Numbered from the stretch's first letter, positions 44,601 to 48,525 are shown. The stretch is DNA of 64,000 bases from Pomphorhynchus laevis (GCA_012934845.2 WNNJ02000219.1:1-64000), one strand, 5' to 3'. Program-made: numbers and translations. Notes: generated by a model not told the origin, from the sequence alone.

Positions 44601-45670
44601 CTTTCCTTTTATAATTGTTTGTTATTTTCATTTTCTTCTTTATTTTATCAAATATATAATCTTTCCAAATGTTTATCTTAGATATATTCGAGCTTTTACT
44701 ATTAATCAGCTTACTAAAGTAATCATTTAAGTTATTATATAACGAATTGTAAATTTTATTTTTGTCGTTGTTGTTATTTAATCTATATTTATACCCTTTT
44801 GATAGCAGCTTTCTTAATTCACAATTTTCAATTAATTCTAGATTATGGGTACATATATGTTCATTTATTTTATCAAAATTAAGACTTCTGCAATTGCATT
44901 CGGTTTATATAATGTTCCTAATATTATCGTTAAATATTTTAAATAATATAATTACAAATGTTGTTTTAAATGATAATTTCAAATCGATTTAAATCTTTCA
45001 ACTTTACGTTTCCAATTTATTAAAGAATGTTTTGTTAAACATTTTATTTCAAGTTATTAGATTTTTAGATTTCAATACATCACAATATGTTTAGTAAAAA
45101 CAAAACAAATAATTATATTTTGTCAACCGACCACACGGGAGAAACGAATTTTTCAAATATTTAAATATAGTTGTAATTTTGGCCTTATTCTGTTTTAAAA
45201 GTTGCCATTTTTCTGTGGACAGTCAATGCACGTATGTTTCGTCAATTTACAAAAGACAAACGAGGGATATGGATTTAGTATTAGAGGCGGTAAGGAATAC
45301 AACATGCCGTTATACATTGTGAATCTTGCACCGAACGGTCCGGCGGAAAATAGTGGACAATTAACGGTTCGTTTTATTTTTACAAGTTTAACTTTTAAGA
45401 CGATACATATTTAGTCCGGAGACGAAATATTGGAAATAAACGGTGTGGACGCACGCCTTATGTCTCACAGAGAAGCGATTTATTTAATAAAAGGAAATCG
45501 GGACTCAATATCATTAGTTGTTCATAAAACAGGAAAGCAACCACCATCAATTGAAGGTAGTAGAAAAATAATGCAATATTTACATGCAATATTTTGTTTT
45601 AGACGTGAATTTTGCAATCAACAAGAGCCAGAATAATTCAATAAGGCGGAGTAGAACTCCATTGGTTTGA
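2518..45670 (+). CDS. MAGI: MAGI-type scaffold protein, 3' part of the gene
   Basis: This entry spans 14 exons listed separately. The product order is GK-like domain, PDZ1, PDZ2, PDZ3, PDZ4, Ser/Asn-rich linker, PDZ5, short tail. Each PDZ resembles its MAGI counterpart in order; PDZ2 holds GGQRVKQIFDSLRCG, very close to vertebrate MAGI. All five PDZ domains have His at the first position of helix B (SHTK, SHTK, SHQF, AHNE, SHRE), the mark of class I domains that bind S/T-x-hydrophobic C-termini. MAGI proteins are cytoplasmic scaffolds at cell junctions and synapses. Exon phases agree across all junctions. No WW exon was found between GK and PDZ1. Large introns of about 9.5, 9.2, 8.7 and 5.7 kb are filled with transposons. 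The N-terminal part is outside the window. Confidence 0.9.
2677..2796 (+). CDS. MAGI: MAGI exon: GK-like domain core
   Basis: It follows a 48-bp intron. It reads TTRLPRDGEVPGKDYIFLS, then KMLETGSYQ, the conserved GK core (TTR-x-x-R-x-GE-x-x-G-x-DY-x-F, then E-x-G-x-Y) seen in MAGI and other MAGUKs. In MAGUKs this fold is generally a binding module rather than an enzyme. The donor is GTATGT, phase 1. Confidence 0.9.
2842..2889 (+). CDS. MAGI: MAGI exon: end of GK-like domain
   Basis: A 48-bp exon after a 45-bp intron encodes GYMYGTPLPGFMGNTV, matching the YGTP segment that follows the SYEG motif in MAGI GK domains. The donor is GTAGGA, phase 1. The next exon recognised, at 12367, supplies the two bases that complete this codon (G+AG), so the two can splice directly. 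Confidence 0.85.
2890..5045 (+). other. first part of a 9.5-kb MAGI intron
   Basis: AT-rich DNA with no gene seen. It holds a perfect hairpin at 2945-2987 and a shorter one at about 4996-5017. A 62-codon frame at 3682-3870 has no recognisable domain and looks fortuitous. Confidence 0.6.
2945..2987. repeat. perfect hairpin, 19-bp arms
   Basis: ATTTCGACATTACAATTTT is followed by 5 bases and then its exact reverse complement. It is one of many short perfect palindromes scattered through the introns. Confidence 0.9.
5050..6290 (-). mobile_element. PLE with direct terminal repeats
   Basis: Reverse transcriptase pieces on the minus strand (5882-5428) include GCSLGPTYAGLYVAEIEDQY and RNVDDIF, the PLE motifs corresponding to G-x-x-MGP and YVDD. 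A repeat at about 5060-5195 recurs in the same direction at about 6140-6280 (both begin GAAGGAAGGATTCTGTAGCT), flanking the coding part. Direct pseudo-LTRs are typical of PLEs. The coding part is short, frameshifted and dead. The RT is a different family from the one at 485-1875. Confidence 0.7.
6300..6415. repeat. inverted repeat, 40-bp perfect arms
   Basis: The arms 6300-6339 and 6376-6415 are exact reverse complements (TGCTTTACTGCAAACATTAA and onward) with a 36-bp AT spacer. It lies beside the PLE terminal repeat and may be a small fold-back element. Confidence 0.9.
6510..6690 (+). repeat. dispersed repeat family A copy
   Basis: It runs from TTGTCAATTCATAAAATTT through an AT-rich middle (AAAATCTTATATAATTATTT) to a terminal ACTCATTTATCTGATCTGAT. 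At least nine copies occur in the window. Confidence 0.75.
6920..7090 (+). mobile_element. LINE 3' end remnant
   Basis: The sequence around TGGTCATGTAAGCGTGCG and CACGCATTTG matches, in reverse, the DNA at 52955-53060 that follows the LINE C-terminus there. It is therefore a solo 3' UTR of the same LINE family, containing the hairpin GCGTGC-GCCG-GCACGC. Confidence 0.55.
7105..7260 (+). repeat. dispersed repeat family A copy
   Basis: A divergent copy with the AT-rich middle and a terminal GGCTCAGTTATCTGATCAGA. Confidence 0.6.
7300..8560 (+). mobile_element. tandem array of three ~420-bp PLE fragments
   Basis: Three head-to-tail units with a period of 420-421 bp; the marker GATTTTAGTACGCTTTATAC starts at about 7483, 7904 and 8324. 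Each unit carries the region around reverse transcriptase motif A (DFSTLYTN) of the second PLE family, then a non-coding joint containing GGTGCGTTTATATGCAC and CCACTTTCTGTCTATATGAA. All frames are broken. Units 1 and 2 are almost identical and unit 3 has diverged. Confidence 0.85.
8560..9230 (+). other. AT-rich intron with faint PLE remnants
   Basis: Up to about 8730 there are more fragments of the same PLE family (a short TAAATATATGGATAAAATT block). After that I see only AT-rich DNA. Confidence 0.5.
9230..9530 (+). mobile_element. PLE reverse transcriptase fragment
   Basis: An 81-codon frame at 9284-9529 contains TYDFSTLYTNLDLVDIKHVL, motif A of a PLE reverse transcriptase. It is the same family as the tandem units at 7300-8560 but still open, then truncated. 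Confidence 0.8.
9545..9950 (+). repeat. dispersed repeat family A, long copy
   Basis: It begins with GAAACCTGATTACTTGG and TCCTGATGACC, continues with the shared TCAATTCATAAAA and AT-rich middle, and ends twice in GACTCAGTTA-CTGAT. The minus-strand copy at 42660-42960 has the same order, so the GAAAC/CTGATGA head belongs to the family. Confidence 0.7.
9950..11035 (+). other. AT-rich MAGI intron
   Basis: No gene or known element is seen. A hairpin at 10144-10182 pairs TAACTGCA and CTCATTTTA with their complements; the rest is low-complexity AT. Confidence 0.5.
11040..11265. repeat. fold-back of two PLE-type ends
   Basis: About 60 bp at 11075-11135 is repeated inverted at 11180-11250. Both arms carry a TTGATA...GAAATATT pattern like the ends of the PLE at 33636-34264, followed by TGATCAAAATTTTATTATAA. 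It looks like two PLE 3' ends joined head to head. Confidence 0.6.
11319..11807. mobile_element. TIR element related to the one at 50391
   Basis: TAATTGACAC at the left mirrors GTGTCAATTA at the right. The first 170 bp (GTAAACCTGCATGCATTTTT and onward) resemble the left part of the element at 50391-50682. A frame at 11472-11756 has no recognisable domain. It is probably a non-autonomous DNA transposon. Confidence 0.5.
12367..12579 (+). CDS. MAGI: MAGI exon: PDZ1, first part
   Basis: The acceptor is CTTTAG. It reads GEFITVSLVKGKEGFGFTII, then GGN, an acidic/Ser loop, EFLEIRTIIPGGPAAE and LKP. The GFGF carboxylate-binding loop and GPAAE turn match MAGI PDZ1. The exon most simply ends at CCA-A before GCAAGT, a GC-AG donor, because joining to 13670 then gives LKP-S-DVLVYINN in frame; GT donors nearby lead to stops. 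The usual Gly of PGD becomes Ser. Confidence 0.85.
12580..13669 (+). other. MAGI intron between the PDZ1 halves
   Basis: About 1.1 kb, AT-rich, holding a LINE C-terminal fragment at 13150-13443. The likely donor is GC rather than GT. Confidence 0.6.
13150..13443 (-). mobile_element. LINE C-terminal fragment
   Basis: The minus-strand frame reads RWLGHVLRMNRGRLPSEVF, then GRRLRGGPRYTW. This is the motif RWLGHVLRM...RLP...GRRRGGP-x-x-TW found after the reverse transcriptase of many animal APE-type LINEs. Only this 90-codon 3' piece remains. Confidence 0.85.
13670..14209 (+). CDS. MAGI: MAGI exon: end of PDZ1 and whole PDZ2
   Basis: It starts after GGTTTAG with DVLVYINNTCILGYSHTKVF and ELTVCRGHQ, finishing PDZ1 (the helix-B His is in GYSHTK). 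After a short linker, PDZ2 reads KRTVQIQKGPSGFGFTVVDC, an insert, GGQRVKQIFDSLRCGQLKVG, NLSHTKLVDIFKACP and CTMEVLR. GGQRVKQI-DS-RC-L is a signature of MAGI PDZ2. The donor GTAAGT follows in phase 1. Confidence 0.93.
14210..15590 (+). other. MAGI intron, AT-rich with small fold-backs
   Basis: No gene. It contains an AATTTGAG/CTCAAATT hairpin near 14345 and one arm of the fold-back family of 49023-49725 at about 14925-15055, in which AAATTACCTCAGAAAATTACC and its inverse form a stem. Confidence 0.5.
15590..16270 (+). mobile_element. PLE fragments, second family
   Basis: Broken pieces: TTTAATTCTAATAATTTTTATTC at 15605, the motif A block at about 15700, and a 15840-16015 block encoding the MGGNSSPIIADLF region. 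At 16180-16255 the FNSNN block appears again. The pieces are scrambled, as in the tandem arrays at 7300 and 39540. Confidence 0.7.
16352..17045. mobile_element. TIR element, ~690 bp
   Basis: About 75-bp inverted ends: AGTCGAGATTTAAGTAATGA at the left and its near complement at the right (TCATTACTTAAATCGACTAG). The left arm continues inward through CAATGCCTGTTTTAAACAAA, and the right arm mirrors it. The interior is AT-rich with no transposase, so it looks like a MITE or other non-autonomous element. Confidence 0.65.
17046..18314 (+). other. MAGI intron, unassigned
   Basis: Mostly AT-rich. A less AT-rich stretch at 17870-18310 includes an 84-codon frame (18066-18320) with no domain I recognise; the frame is broken upstream. 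Confidence 0.4.
18315..19790. repeat. 1.5-kb fold-back element
   Basis: The left arm (18315 to about 19120) and right arm (about 19210-19790) are near-perfect inverted copies, meeting around 19130-19205. The left arm has about 200 bp extra near 18830-19030. Both arms contain the same 62-codon frame, with no difference in the translation (minus 18655-18467, plus 19446-19634), of unknown function. The ends read AATTAAATAAGCAATAATT and its near inverse. No transposase is visible. Confidence 0.85.
19964..22021 (-). mobile_element. non-LTR retrotransposon with RLE endonuclease
   Basis: Read on the minus strand. The reverse transcriptase is at 21940-21419 (KLGFGFQHGSKAVVHAARC, MLKIDFANAFNTLSRDAM, QQGYPFGPMLFCL, IWYMNDATLGG). 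Next comes a GLGIRRATDIALPAF thumb region near 20980-20930. Then a CCHC knuckle (CVCG...GRHG-LSC, about 20570-20510) and a restriction-like nuclease (RRPDG, IPWSSGRCLAWDFTCPDT) at about 20375-20260. The knuckle-then-nuclease order after the RT is that of R2-type LINEs. Its catalytic YxDD reads YMND, and several frameshifts and stops are present. The 5' part and N-terminus are missing. Its GC content is far above the surroundings. Confidence 0.8.
22022..22500 (+). other. AT-rich MAGI intron
   Basis: No gene or element recognised. Confidence 0.5.
22540..22815. mobile_element. PLE end joined to a SINE fragment
   Basis: At 22540-22640 the sequence matches the PLE end repeated at 23060-23170. From 22670 it matches the SINE arm at 55706-55815 (CAGCAGCTGATTAAACCC, then GGCTGATTAGTAGCG, then CCTGTGAGGATAATATTGTG). 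The SINE 5' part with the tRNA-like box is absent. Confidence 0.6.
22609..22640 (-). ncRNA. hammerhead-like PLE end (degenerate)
   Basis: The minus strand reads CTTAAGAAT, GGTCA-CTGTGTA-TGAC as a stem, then AGAAACG. Same plan as 23213-23245, with mutated core bases. Confidence 0.4.
23134..23165 (-). ncRNA. hammerhead-like PLE end (degenerate)
   Basis: The minus strand reads CTTGAAAA, GAGTCACTGTGCATAACC, GAAACG. It is the partner arm of 23213-23245, with weakened pairing. Confidence 0.4.
23213..23245 (+). ncRNA. hammerhead-like PLE end
   Basis: CTGAAATG, then GGTCA-10 nt-TGACC as a closed stem II, then GAAAC. The layout is that of PLE hammerhead motifs, but the CTGANGA box has lost G8 and A9, so activity is unlikely. 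Confidence 0.5.
23456..23568 (+). CDS. MAGI: MAGI exon: PDZ3, first part
   Basis: The acceptor is GCATTCAG; the exon begins TA, completing the split codon from 14209 (G+TA). It reads KQRKGLSTTLFIPTANDGFG, then FRVVGGREDGSQ, the start of MAGI PDZ3 with its GFGFRV loop. The donor GTATTA follows in phase 0. Confidence 0.9.
23741..24117. repeat. short direct repeats upstream of the LINE
   Basis: CCATACCC-GGCAAA at about 23742 recurs at about 23973. At 24047-24117 a ~34-bp unit (TCATCAAGTA-TTAGTTCTAATCCAAATCGG) occurs twice in tandem just before the LINE starts. Confidence 0.6.
25911..25915. repeat. 5-bp target duplication, left copy
   Basis: AGTAC lies directly outside the left LTR and is repeated at 29871-29875 outside the right LTR. 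Confidence 0.85.
25916..26052 (-). repeat. 3' LTR of the gypsy fossil
   Basis: 137 bp, from TGTAGTGTACACAG to TTTTCATCACA, with TG...CA ends. The matching LTR is at 29733-29870. A G-rich polypurine tract (GGCGGGGGAGAA on the minus strand) adjoins it at about 26055-26066. Confidence 0.92.
29733..29870 (-). repeat. 5' LTR of the gypsy fossil
   Basis: 138 bp with the same TGTAGTG and CATCACA ends as the left LTR, followed by the AGTAC duplication at 29871-29875. Confidence 0.92.
30828..30960 (+). repeat. dispersed repeat family A copy
   Basis: Starts at the LINE's end: TTATTAGTCAATTCATAAAA, then the AT-rich middle. The terminal GACTCAGTTA part is missing. Confidence 0.65.
30985..31290. other. 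GC-rich island of unknown origin
   Basis: About 300 bp, markedly richer in GC than its flanks, including GAGATACCCCGGGTGGTTTA and GGCTTAGGTCCTTGTAGACC, with an AGGTCC/GGACCT-like small stem. No open frame or RNA gene is recognised. It could be the 3' UTR of an unidentified LINE. Confidence 0.4.
31615..31950 (+). repeat. dispersed repeat family A copies
   Basis: One copy (31620-31830) ends in ACGTAGACTCAGTTACCTGA. A second copy of the end follows at 31905-31945, separated by a TATTCATCTATC hairpin near 31857. A GGGCCGAAACCTGATAGCAT head occurs nearby at 32040. Confidence 0.7.
32268..32517 (+). CDS. MAGI: MAGI exon: PDZ3, second part, and linker
   Basis: The acceptor is GTGTTAG, phase 0, as the previous exon requires. 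It reads VSIGYIVPDGIADLDGILLA, then GDKIVEIDGVDVSGASHQFA and KKVTVNVERD, completing PDZ3 with His at helix B. A 25-residue linker follows. The donor is GTAATA, phase 1. Confidence 0.93.
32518..33635 (+). other. MAGI intron, AT-rich
   Basis: No gene seen. AAACGTAATATCTGATTTTAG occurs at about 32863 and again at 33671, suggesting a local duplication. Confidence 0.5.
33636..34505. mobile_element. PLE 3' ends in inverted arrangement
   Basis: Minus strand 34264-33860 encodes a PLE GIY-YIG nuclease: VVYQYSCKKAGCNAAYISYT, later LRLVEALLIRIDRPFINIKF. Its 3' part (about 33925-34026) is repeated inverted at 34348-34480 on the plus strand. So two copies of one PLE end meet near 34300, where TATATATAATACGGGAATAA also mirrors 33765. 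Frames are interrupted. Confidence 0.75.
33817..33853 (-). ncRNA. hammerhead-like PLE end (degenerate)
   Basis: The minus strand reads CTTGACAAT, GACTT-CGATAGA-AAGTC, GAAATATT: a closed stem between a CTGANGA-like box and GAAA, in the family's 3' region. Core position G8 is changed. Confidence 0.45.
34506..35375 (+). other. MAGI intron, AT-rich
   Basis: No gene. It contains a perfect 15-bp-arm hairpin (34981-35014, AGTTATCATCACAAC with an AAAA loop) and a TTCGGCCCCTATTTCTCTAC piece at 35100 shared with the 42930 repeat. Confidence 0.55.
35376..35480 (+). CDS. MAGI: MAGI exon: PDZ4, first part
   Basis: The acceptor is CTTTTAG; CG completes the codon from 32517. It reads KTDKYPFTLTLTKANDESYG, then FVISSSVDQLYSVIG. 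MAGI PDZ4 likewise has GFVIVSSV after its loop. SYGF replaces the usual GFGF. The donor is GTTAGT, phase 1. Confidence 0.9.
35541..35577. repeat. near-perfect palindrome, 18-bp arms
   Basis: CGGCAGTGTAAACCTGCA, one base, then its exact reverse complement. It lies in the 274-bp intron that splits PDZ4. GTGTAAACCTGCA also occurs at the left end of the element at 11319, so this may be two abutting element ends. Confidence 0.9.
35755..35925 (+). CDS. MAGI: MAGI exon: PDZ4, second part
   Basis: The acceptor is TTTTAG, phase 1. It reads RILDNSPAYRSNALSAGDRI, then LSVNGMCIDRMAHNEIVSLI and GNKITLEIGAPS, matching MAGI PDZ4 (RI-SPA-R-L-GDRIL-VNG...SH-IV-LIKEAGN). The donor is GTAAGT, phase 1. Confidence 0.93.
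35926..36265 (+). other. intron with a hairpin element
   Basis: AT-rich, then an inverted repeat: AAACAGGGTACCCAC at about 36126 and GTGGGGTACCCTGTTT at about 36226 (15-16-bp arms about 85 bp apart). It sits against the truncated left end of the LTR element. Confidence 0.6.
36266..39345 (-). mobile_element. circularly permuted Ty3/gypsy-type fossil
   Basis: Minus orientation. From right to left: an integrase C-terminal tail (39341-38931), a probable LTR (about 38935-38800), gag with a zinc knuckle, a protease segment, reverse transcriptase, RNase H, and the start of integrase (zinc-binding end) at about 36270. The integrase core is absent at both ends, and only one LTR-like block lies inside. 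The order is thus that of the related element at 25916 opened inside integrase. This is either two tandem copies truncated at both outer ends, or a one-LTR circle. The coding parts are broken in about six or more places. Quite old; no outer LTRs or target duplication were found. Confidence 0.75.
39369..40480 (-). mobile_element. PLE, second family, partly duplicated
   Basis: Minus strand. 40030-39767 encodes NILINQNYLKVGTSIFRQIK, GVPMGGNSSPIIADLFLS and RYIGDICVFNSNN, the catalytic part of a PLE reverse transcriptase (RYIDD in other copies). A downstream segment (MNIKLTLTKTTINLYRK, FLHEHSCIPYNIKYN) is present twice, at 39686-39545 and 40326-40140. The 3' part of one copy therefore joins the RT of the next, as in the array at 7300. 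Confidence 0.82.
40481..41663 (+). other. MAGI intron, unassigned
   Basis: AT-rich. Short frames at 40931-41285 show no domain. A perfect hairpin at about 41185-41216 (GACTCATTGCCATT, 3-nt loop) is the only notable structure. Confidence 0.5.
41664..41937 (+). CDS. MAGI: MAGI exon: Ser/Asn-rich linker
   Basis: The acceptor is TATTTTAG; CA completes the split codon from 35925. The frame is open over the whole exon: APKFKIGSSHSNSNSFILST, NEHGTLNTKN, VYNSQQINDFRGYESDGYKA, ending STYR. It has no fold and is low in complexity, as expected of the variable region between PDZ4 and PDZ5 in MAGI. The call rests on splice sites, phase and position. The donor is GTGTGT. Confidence 0.75.
41996..42059 (+). 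CDS. MAGI: MAGI exon: linker, second part
   Basis: Follows a 58-bp intron (acceptor CTGTAG). It reads HSGSLKCQSYPDTSDFCQYD and K, ending in phase 0 before GTATTT, which fits the phase-0 start of the PDZ5 exon. Confidence 0.7.
42060..42660 (+). other. MAGI intron, AT-rich
   Basis: A ~60-bp motif is repeated: TAAATCGAAAATAAATTATTAGG and TACTGTTGCCTATCGGCGTTGG near 42160-42225, again near 42490-42545. No gene. Confidence 0.5.
42660..42960 (-). repeat. dispersed repeat family A, long copy
   Basis: Read on the minus strand it begins GGGGCCGAAACCTGATAGCA, then TCCTCCTGATGACC, then the shared TCAATTCATAAAAATGACG and AT-rich middle, and ends ACGTAGACTCAGTTAGCTGA. It abuts the PLE piece at 43027, so family A may be that PLE's terminal region. 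Confidence 0.7.
43027..43325 (-). mobile_element. PLE fragment, second family
   Basis: The 85-codon minus frame starts HEHSCIPYNIKYNTLNNEIL and continues RIATICNDIGFLQNHLNNLI, the segment downstream of the RT catalytic box also present at 40326-40140. It is truncated on its 5' side near 43320. Confidence 0.75.
43330..44346 (+). other. MAGI intron, AT-rich
   Basis: No gene. A GTTTAGTCA-GACTAAAC type hairpin occurs near 43850 and a related tract near 44065. Confidence 0.5.
44347..45000 (-). mobile_element. PLE N-terminal region
   Basis: The minus frame 44631-44347 reads KELTKLKDNYIITTIDKASN, then KFVFMCKKLYYDILMKEVN. This is the segment before RT fingers in PLEs (usually KADKG-N-VV-K-Y). Related coding continues upstream to about 45000 in broken frames. 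Confidence 0.7.
45223..45366 (+). CDS. MAGI: MAGI exon: PDZ5, first part
   Basis: Phase 0. The acceptor is taken as CTGTGGACAG at 45222; TTTTAAAAG at 45201 would add seven residues in frame. It reads SMHVCFVNLQKTNEGYGFSI, then RGGKEYNMPLYIVNLAPNGP and AENSGQLT. RGG-EYNM-LY matches MAGI PDZ5 closely. The donor is GTTCGT. Confidence 0.92.
45415..45556 (+). CDS. MAGI: MAGI exon: PDZ5, second part
   Basis: Follows a 48-bp intron (acceptor ATTTAG). It reads SGDEILEINGVDARLMSHRE, then AIYLIKGNRDSISLVVHKTG, completing PDZ5 (GDEILEING...SH-A-LIK). It ends in phase 1 at GTAGTA. Confidence 0.92.
45603..45670 (+). CDS. MAGI: MAGI last exon
   Basis: After a 46-bp intron ending GTTTTAG, the frame reads DVNFAINKSQNNSIRRSRTP and LV, then TGA. 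If the intron were retained the frame would instead end after 26 other residues (45636). Splicing is preferred because neighbouring introns have the same size and clean borders. The basic tail is not a class I PDZ ligand (Pro at -2). Confidence 0.65.
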
Positions 45671-45804
45671 ATTTTAAAATACCTCGCCCACTTCTGTAAA
45701 CGGAAATCTGTTAATATTATTTGTTTCGTTATTATACCCTTGGAAATATAATTTTTCTGTAAACGCTTTTTGTTTATCATATATTTATTCATATTTATTT
45801 ACAC

Positions 45805-45868
45805 GATGCTTTTCTAAAGCATCAGAGGCTTAATAAATGGGCGGGTATATTTAATTATACCCGCCCAT
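45805..45868 (+). terminator. poly(A) signal with flanking hairpins
   Basis: AATAAA at 45832-45837, 162 bp after the MAGI stop. It sits between two hairpins: GATGCTTT-TCT-AAAGCATC (about 45805-45823) and ATGGGCGGGTATA with its exact complement (45837-45868, 6-nt loop). Confidence 0.55.
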
Positions 45869-46173
45869 TATAATTATAAATTAATAATATTTGATTTAAT
45901 ATAATTAATTTAAATCCAATATAATATAATGATATTCGTGTACTATATATATTTAAAACTTTTTAGCCATTCCATAAAGTATTTAAGACTTTACAGAGTG
46001 TTGAAAAACTTACATTTTGATTTTTGTTAAAATCACAAAAGTTTTTAGTCGATTTTTCGACTTTTAATTTATTCAAAACCCCTTTTGATTTATTTTTATT
46101 TATATAAACTTGTATATTTTTATTTATATAAACATTTTGTGAGAAATTAAGAAATCTAAACTAAAATAATATA

Positions 46174-46838
46174 ATGCATTGAAATCGTCTTGTTGGTAGT
46201 CGGTTGAATTTCATTTTGCTGAGATATTTCCGGACCTCTTCATATAACTTGTATTTTAGCTAGCTACATAAAAGCTTCAGCTATCAGGTCGCATTACGAC
46301 AGAAAGCATGCTGTCCGCACAATTCCACAGGGCGGGACTCATCAGTGGACGTCCCTGTATCATCGTTGTTTCGTCCCTCAGCATGCACAATATTGACGAT
46401 ACACATGGTGGTCCTTCATCGGATTGAAATTATGCATTGAAATCGTCTTGTTGGTATTCGGTTGAATTTCATTTTGTTGAGATATTTCCGGACCTCTTCG
46501 ATTAACTTGTATTTTAGCTGGCTACATAATAGCTTCAGCTATCAGGTCGCATTACGACAGAAACTAAACAAAATGAAATTCAACCGAATACCAACAAGAC
46601 GATTTCAATGCATCATTTCAATCTGATGGAGGACCACCATGTTTATCGTCGATACAGTTCATGCTGAGGGACTAAACAACGATGATACAGGGACGTTCAC
46701 TGATGAGTCTGGCCTTGAAGAGTTATCTGGACAGCATGCTTTCTGTCGTAATGCGACCTGATAGCTGAAGCTATTATATAGCCAGCTAAAATACAAGTTA
46801 ATCGAAGAGGTCCGGAAATATCTCAACAAAATAAAATA
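46174..46838. repeat. nested fold-back of a ~260-bp repeat
   Basis: A full unit (46174-46431, plus) is followed by a truncated direct copy (46433-46561) and then by inverted copies (46562-46838). The unit starts TGCATTGAAATCGTCTTGTT and contains TTTCCGGACCTCTTC and CAGCTATCAGGTCGCATTAC. No coding content. It lies between the two host genes. Confidence 0.85.
46334..46377 (-). ncRNA. permuted hammerhead-like core pieces
   Basis: On the minus strand GGGAC-GAAAC is followed after 22 nt by CTGATGA-GTCCC. GGGAC and GTCCC would form stem II exactly next to the two core boxes. The inverted copy at about 46668-46711 keeps the order with one change (TAAAC). The 22 nt between hold no room for proper stems I and III, so this is a remnant at best. 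Confidence 0.3.
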
Positions 46839-46989
46839 AGGTAAATTCAATCGTTTTATAAAAAAATATTTTTTTGTGGTTTCCAATGGAGACCTAATAT
46901 TTATGTACTTCCACGGTGCTCTGCTAGCATCCTCTTCGTTGATATCCTTGCATCCTTTTACATGCCTGTTTCGCAGAAGCATCGATACA

Positions 46990-47860
46990 ATCAAAATGCA
47001 TTGAAAACGGCGGTCGTATTTTAGCAGTGTTTGCTGCGGTCTTTCAATTCGAGCAAAATATCAGATATTCGAAAAACCTTTGATTGCCGACTTTTACTTT
47101 GGTAGCTGGCAAAGTTTCCAGAGCGTTTAGAATAAGCTAGTTATTTACAACAGCAGAACAGTCTTCGTCACAAGCATGCACAACAGAACTGGAAGAGACA
47201 ATACTGTAAGCTCATAACCAGAGGCAAGGTGCGAACGGGAACTTTAGTACTGGAAGACAATATTATGGCCGATACTCTAATTATAGGAATTTACAATTGA
47301 TGGTAGGTGTGCCAAAGAAATCTTTGCAGTCCTGGATTACGAGGATTATTACAAGAGCATGTAAGAAAACGCAAGGATCTGACAGACCATCCGGTATTGA
47401 CGCGTCTATGTGACATAATAATTCCGTCAACATATGTCATGCGCTCTCCTGCGAACGTGGCGATTTACCTTCAATTCGGTATGATATCGTTCGGGGCATT
47501 TTTGCACAGGAGCTAACTGAATGAACTTCGAGTTAATGAACGAAGCATGAAAATGCTTAGAATATAGAAAGAGAGCGTGTGGTGTGTTTAGGACGAAGCA
47601 AATTTGTGCCTCTCGTATTCTCTACTTCTGGTGGAATGGGCGACGAGATAAGGATGGTATTAAAGTCGATTGCCATAATCAAGGCTTAGCGCACGATAGA
47701 GGATTTTTGTAATATTTCAATTGGAATTAAGAGACGTCTCTCTTTCGCGATTGCAAGTTCTGCATCTGCGTGCTGACAGCGCCTTGGTCCTCCAGAGGGT
47801 TCCCTGTACAATACCTTGAGGAACCCTGATTAGTGAAAACGGTCAATCTGTCAATTAGTG
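46990..47860. other. GC-richer unassigned stretch
   Basis: About 870 bp with base composition closer to coding than the flanks. Short open stretches exist on the plus strand (such as 47307-47516) but none shows a domain and stops interrupt all frames. Probably a decayed transposon or pseudogene of unknown kind. Confidence 0.35.
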
Positions 47861-47949
47861 AACAAACAGTACTATATCAAACGGACTTTTTTGCGGGTAA
47901 CCCAACTTGTGACAATTGTAAATAACAATTAAAAAATATAAAAAGTAAT

Positions 47950-48525
47950 ATGTCTAAATATACCAACTAAAAAATTAAAATATATTAATATTATCAATAA
48001 ATAGTATTAATAAATGAAGAATTTTGCGTGCAATTATAAATAGTGACAAGAATAATATTACTATTTTATTCTAATTAATATTTAATATTAGATAATTAAT
48101 ATTTAATATTAGATAATTAATATTTAATATTAGATTAGATTATTAATATTTAATATTAGATTATATAAATGGAGAATTTCTCAATGTTTTACCTCATTAT
48201 TAGATTGAAATAAATGGACGGGCATCGCTCTAAACAATGGTTATATATATTTATATGATTAATCAATTTCGATTATTTTTAAATAGTTGATACTGATCGA
48301 TAATTGATAAATAATTATTGGAGCTAAAAAATTTAAATATATTAATATTATCAATAAATAGTATTAATGAATGAAGAATTTTGCGTGTAATTATAAATAG
48401 TGACAAGAATAATATTATTATTTTATTCTAATTAATATTTAATATTAGATAATTAATATTTAATATTAGATTAAATTAATAATAATTAATATTAGATTAT
48501 ATAAATGGAGAATTTCTCCATTTAT
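47950..48525. repeat. ~190-bp direct repeat around a fold-back arm
   Basis: 47960-48185 and 48330-48525 share ATGAAGAATTTTGCGTG, AGTGACAAGAATAATATTA and ATATAAATGGAGAATTTCTC. Between them at 48280-48325 is one arm of the family at 49023. The AATATTTAATATTAGATAATT subunit is itself repeated in tandem. Confidence 0.75.

Noticed and set aside
45557-45636. MAGI tail read through the 46-bp intron
   Set aside because: Possible, but the segment has clean GTAGTA...TTTTAG borders and the size of the other small introns; the spliced frame is also open.
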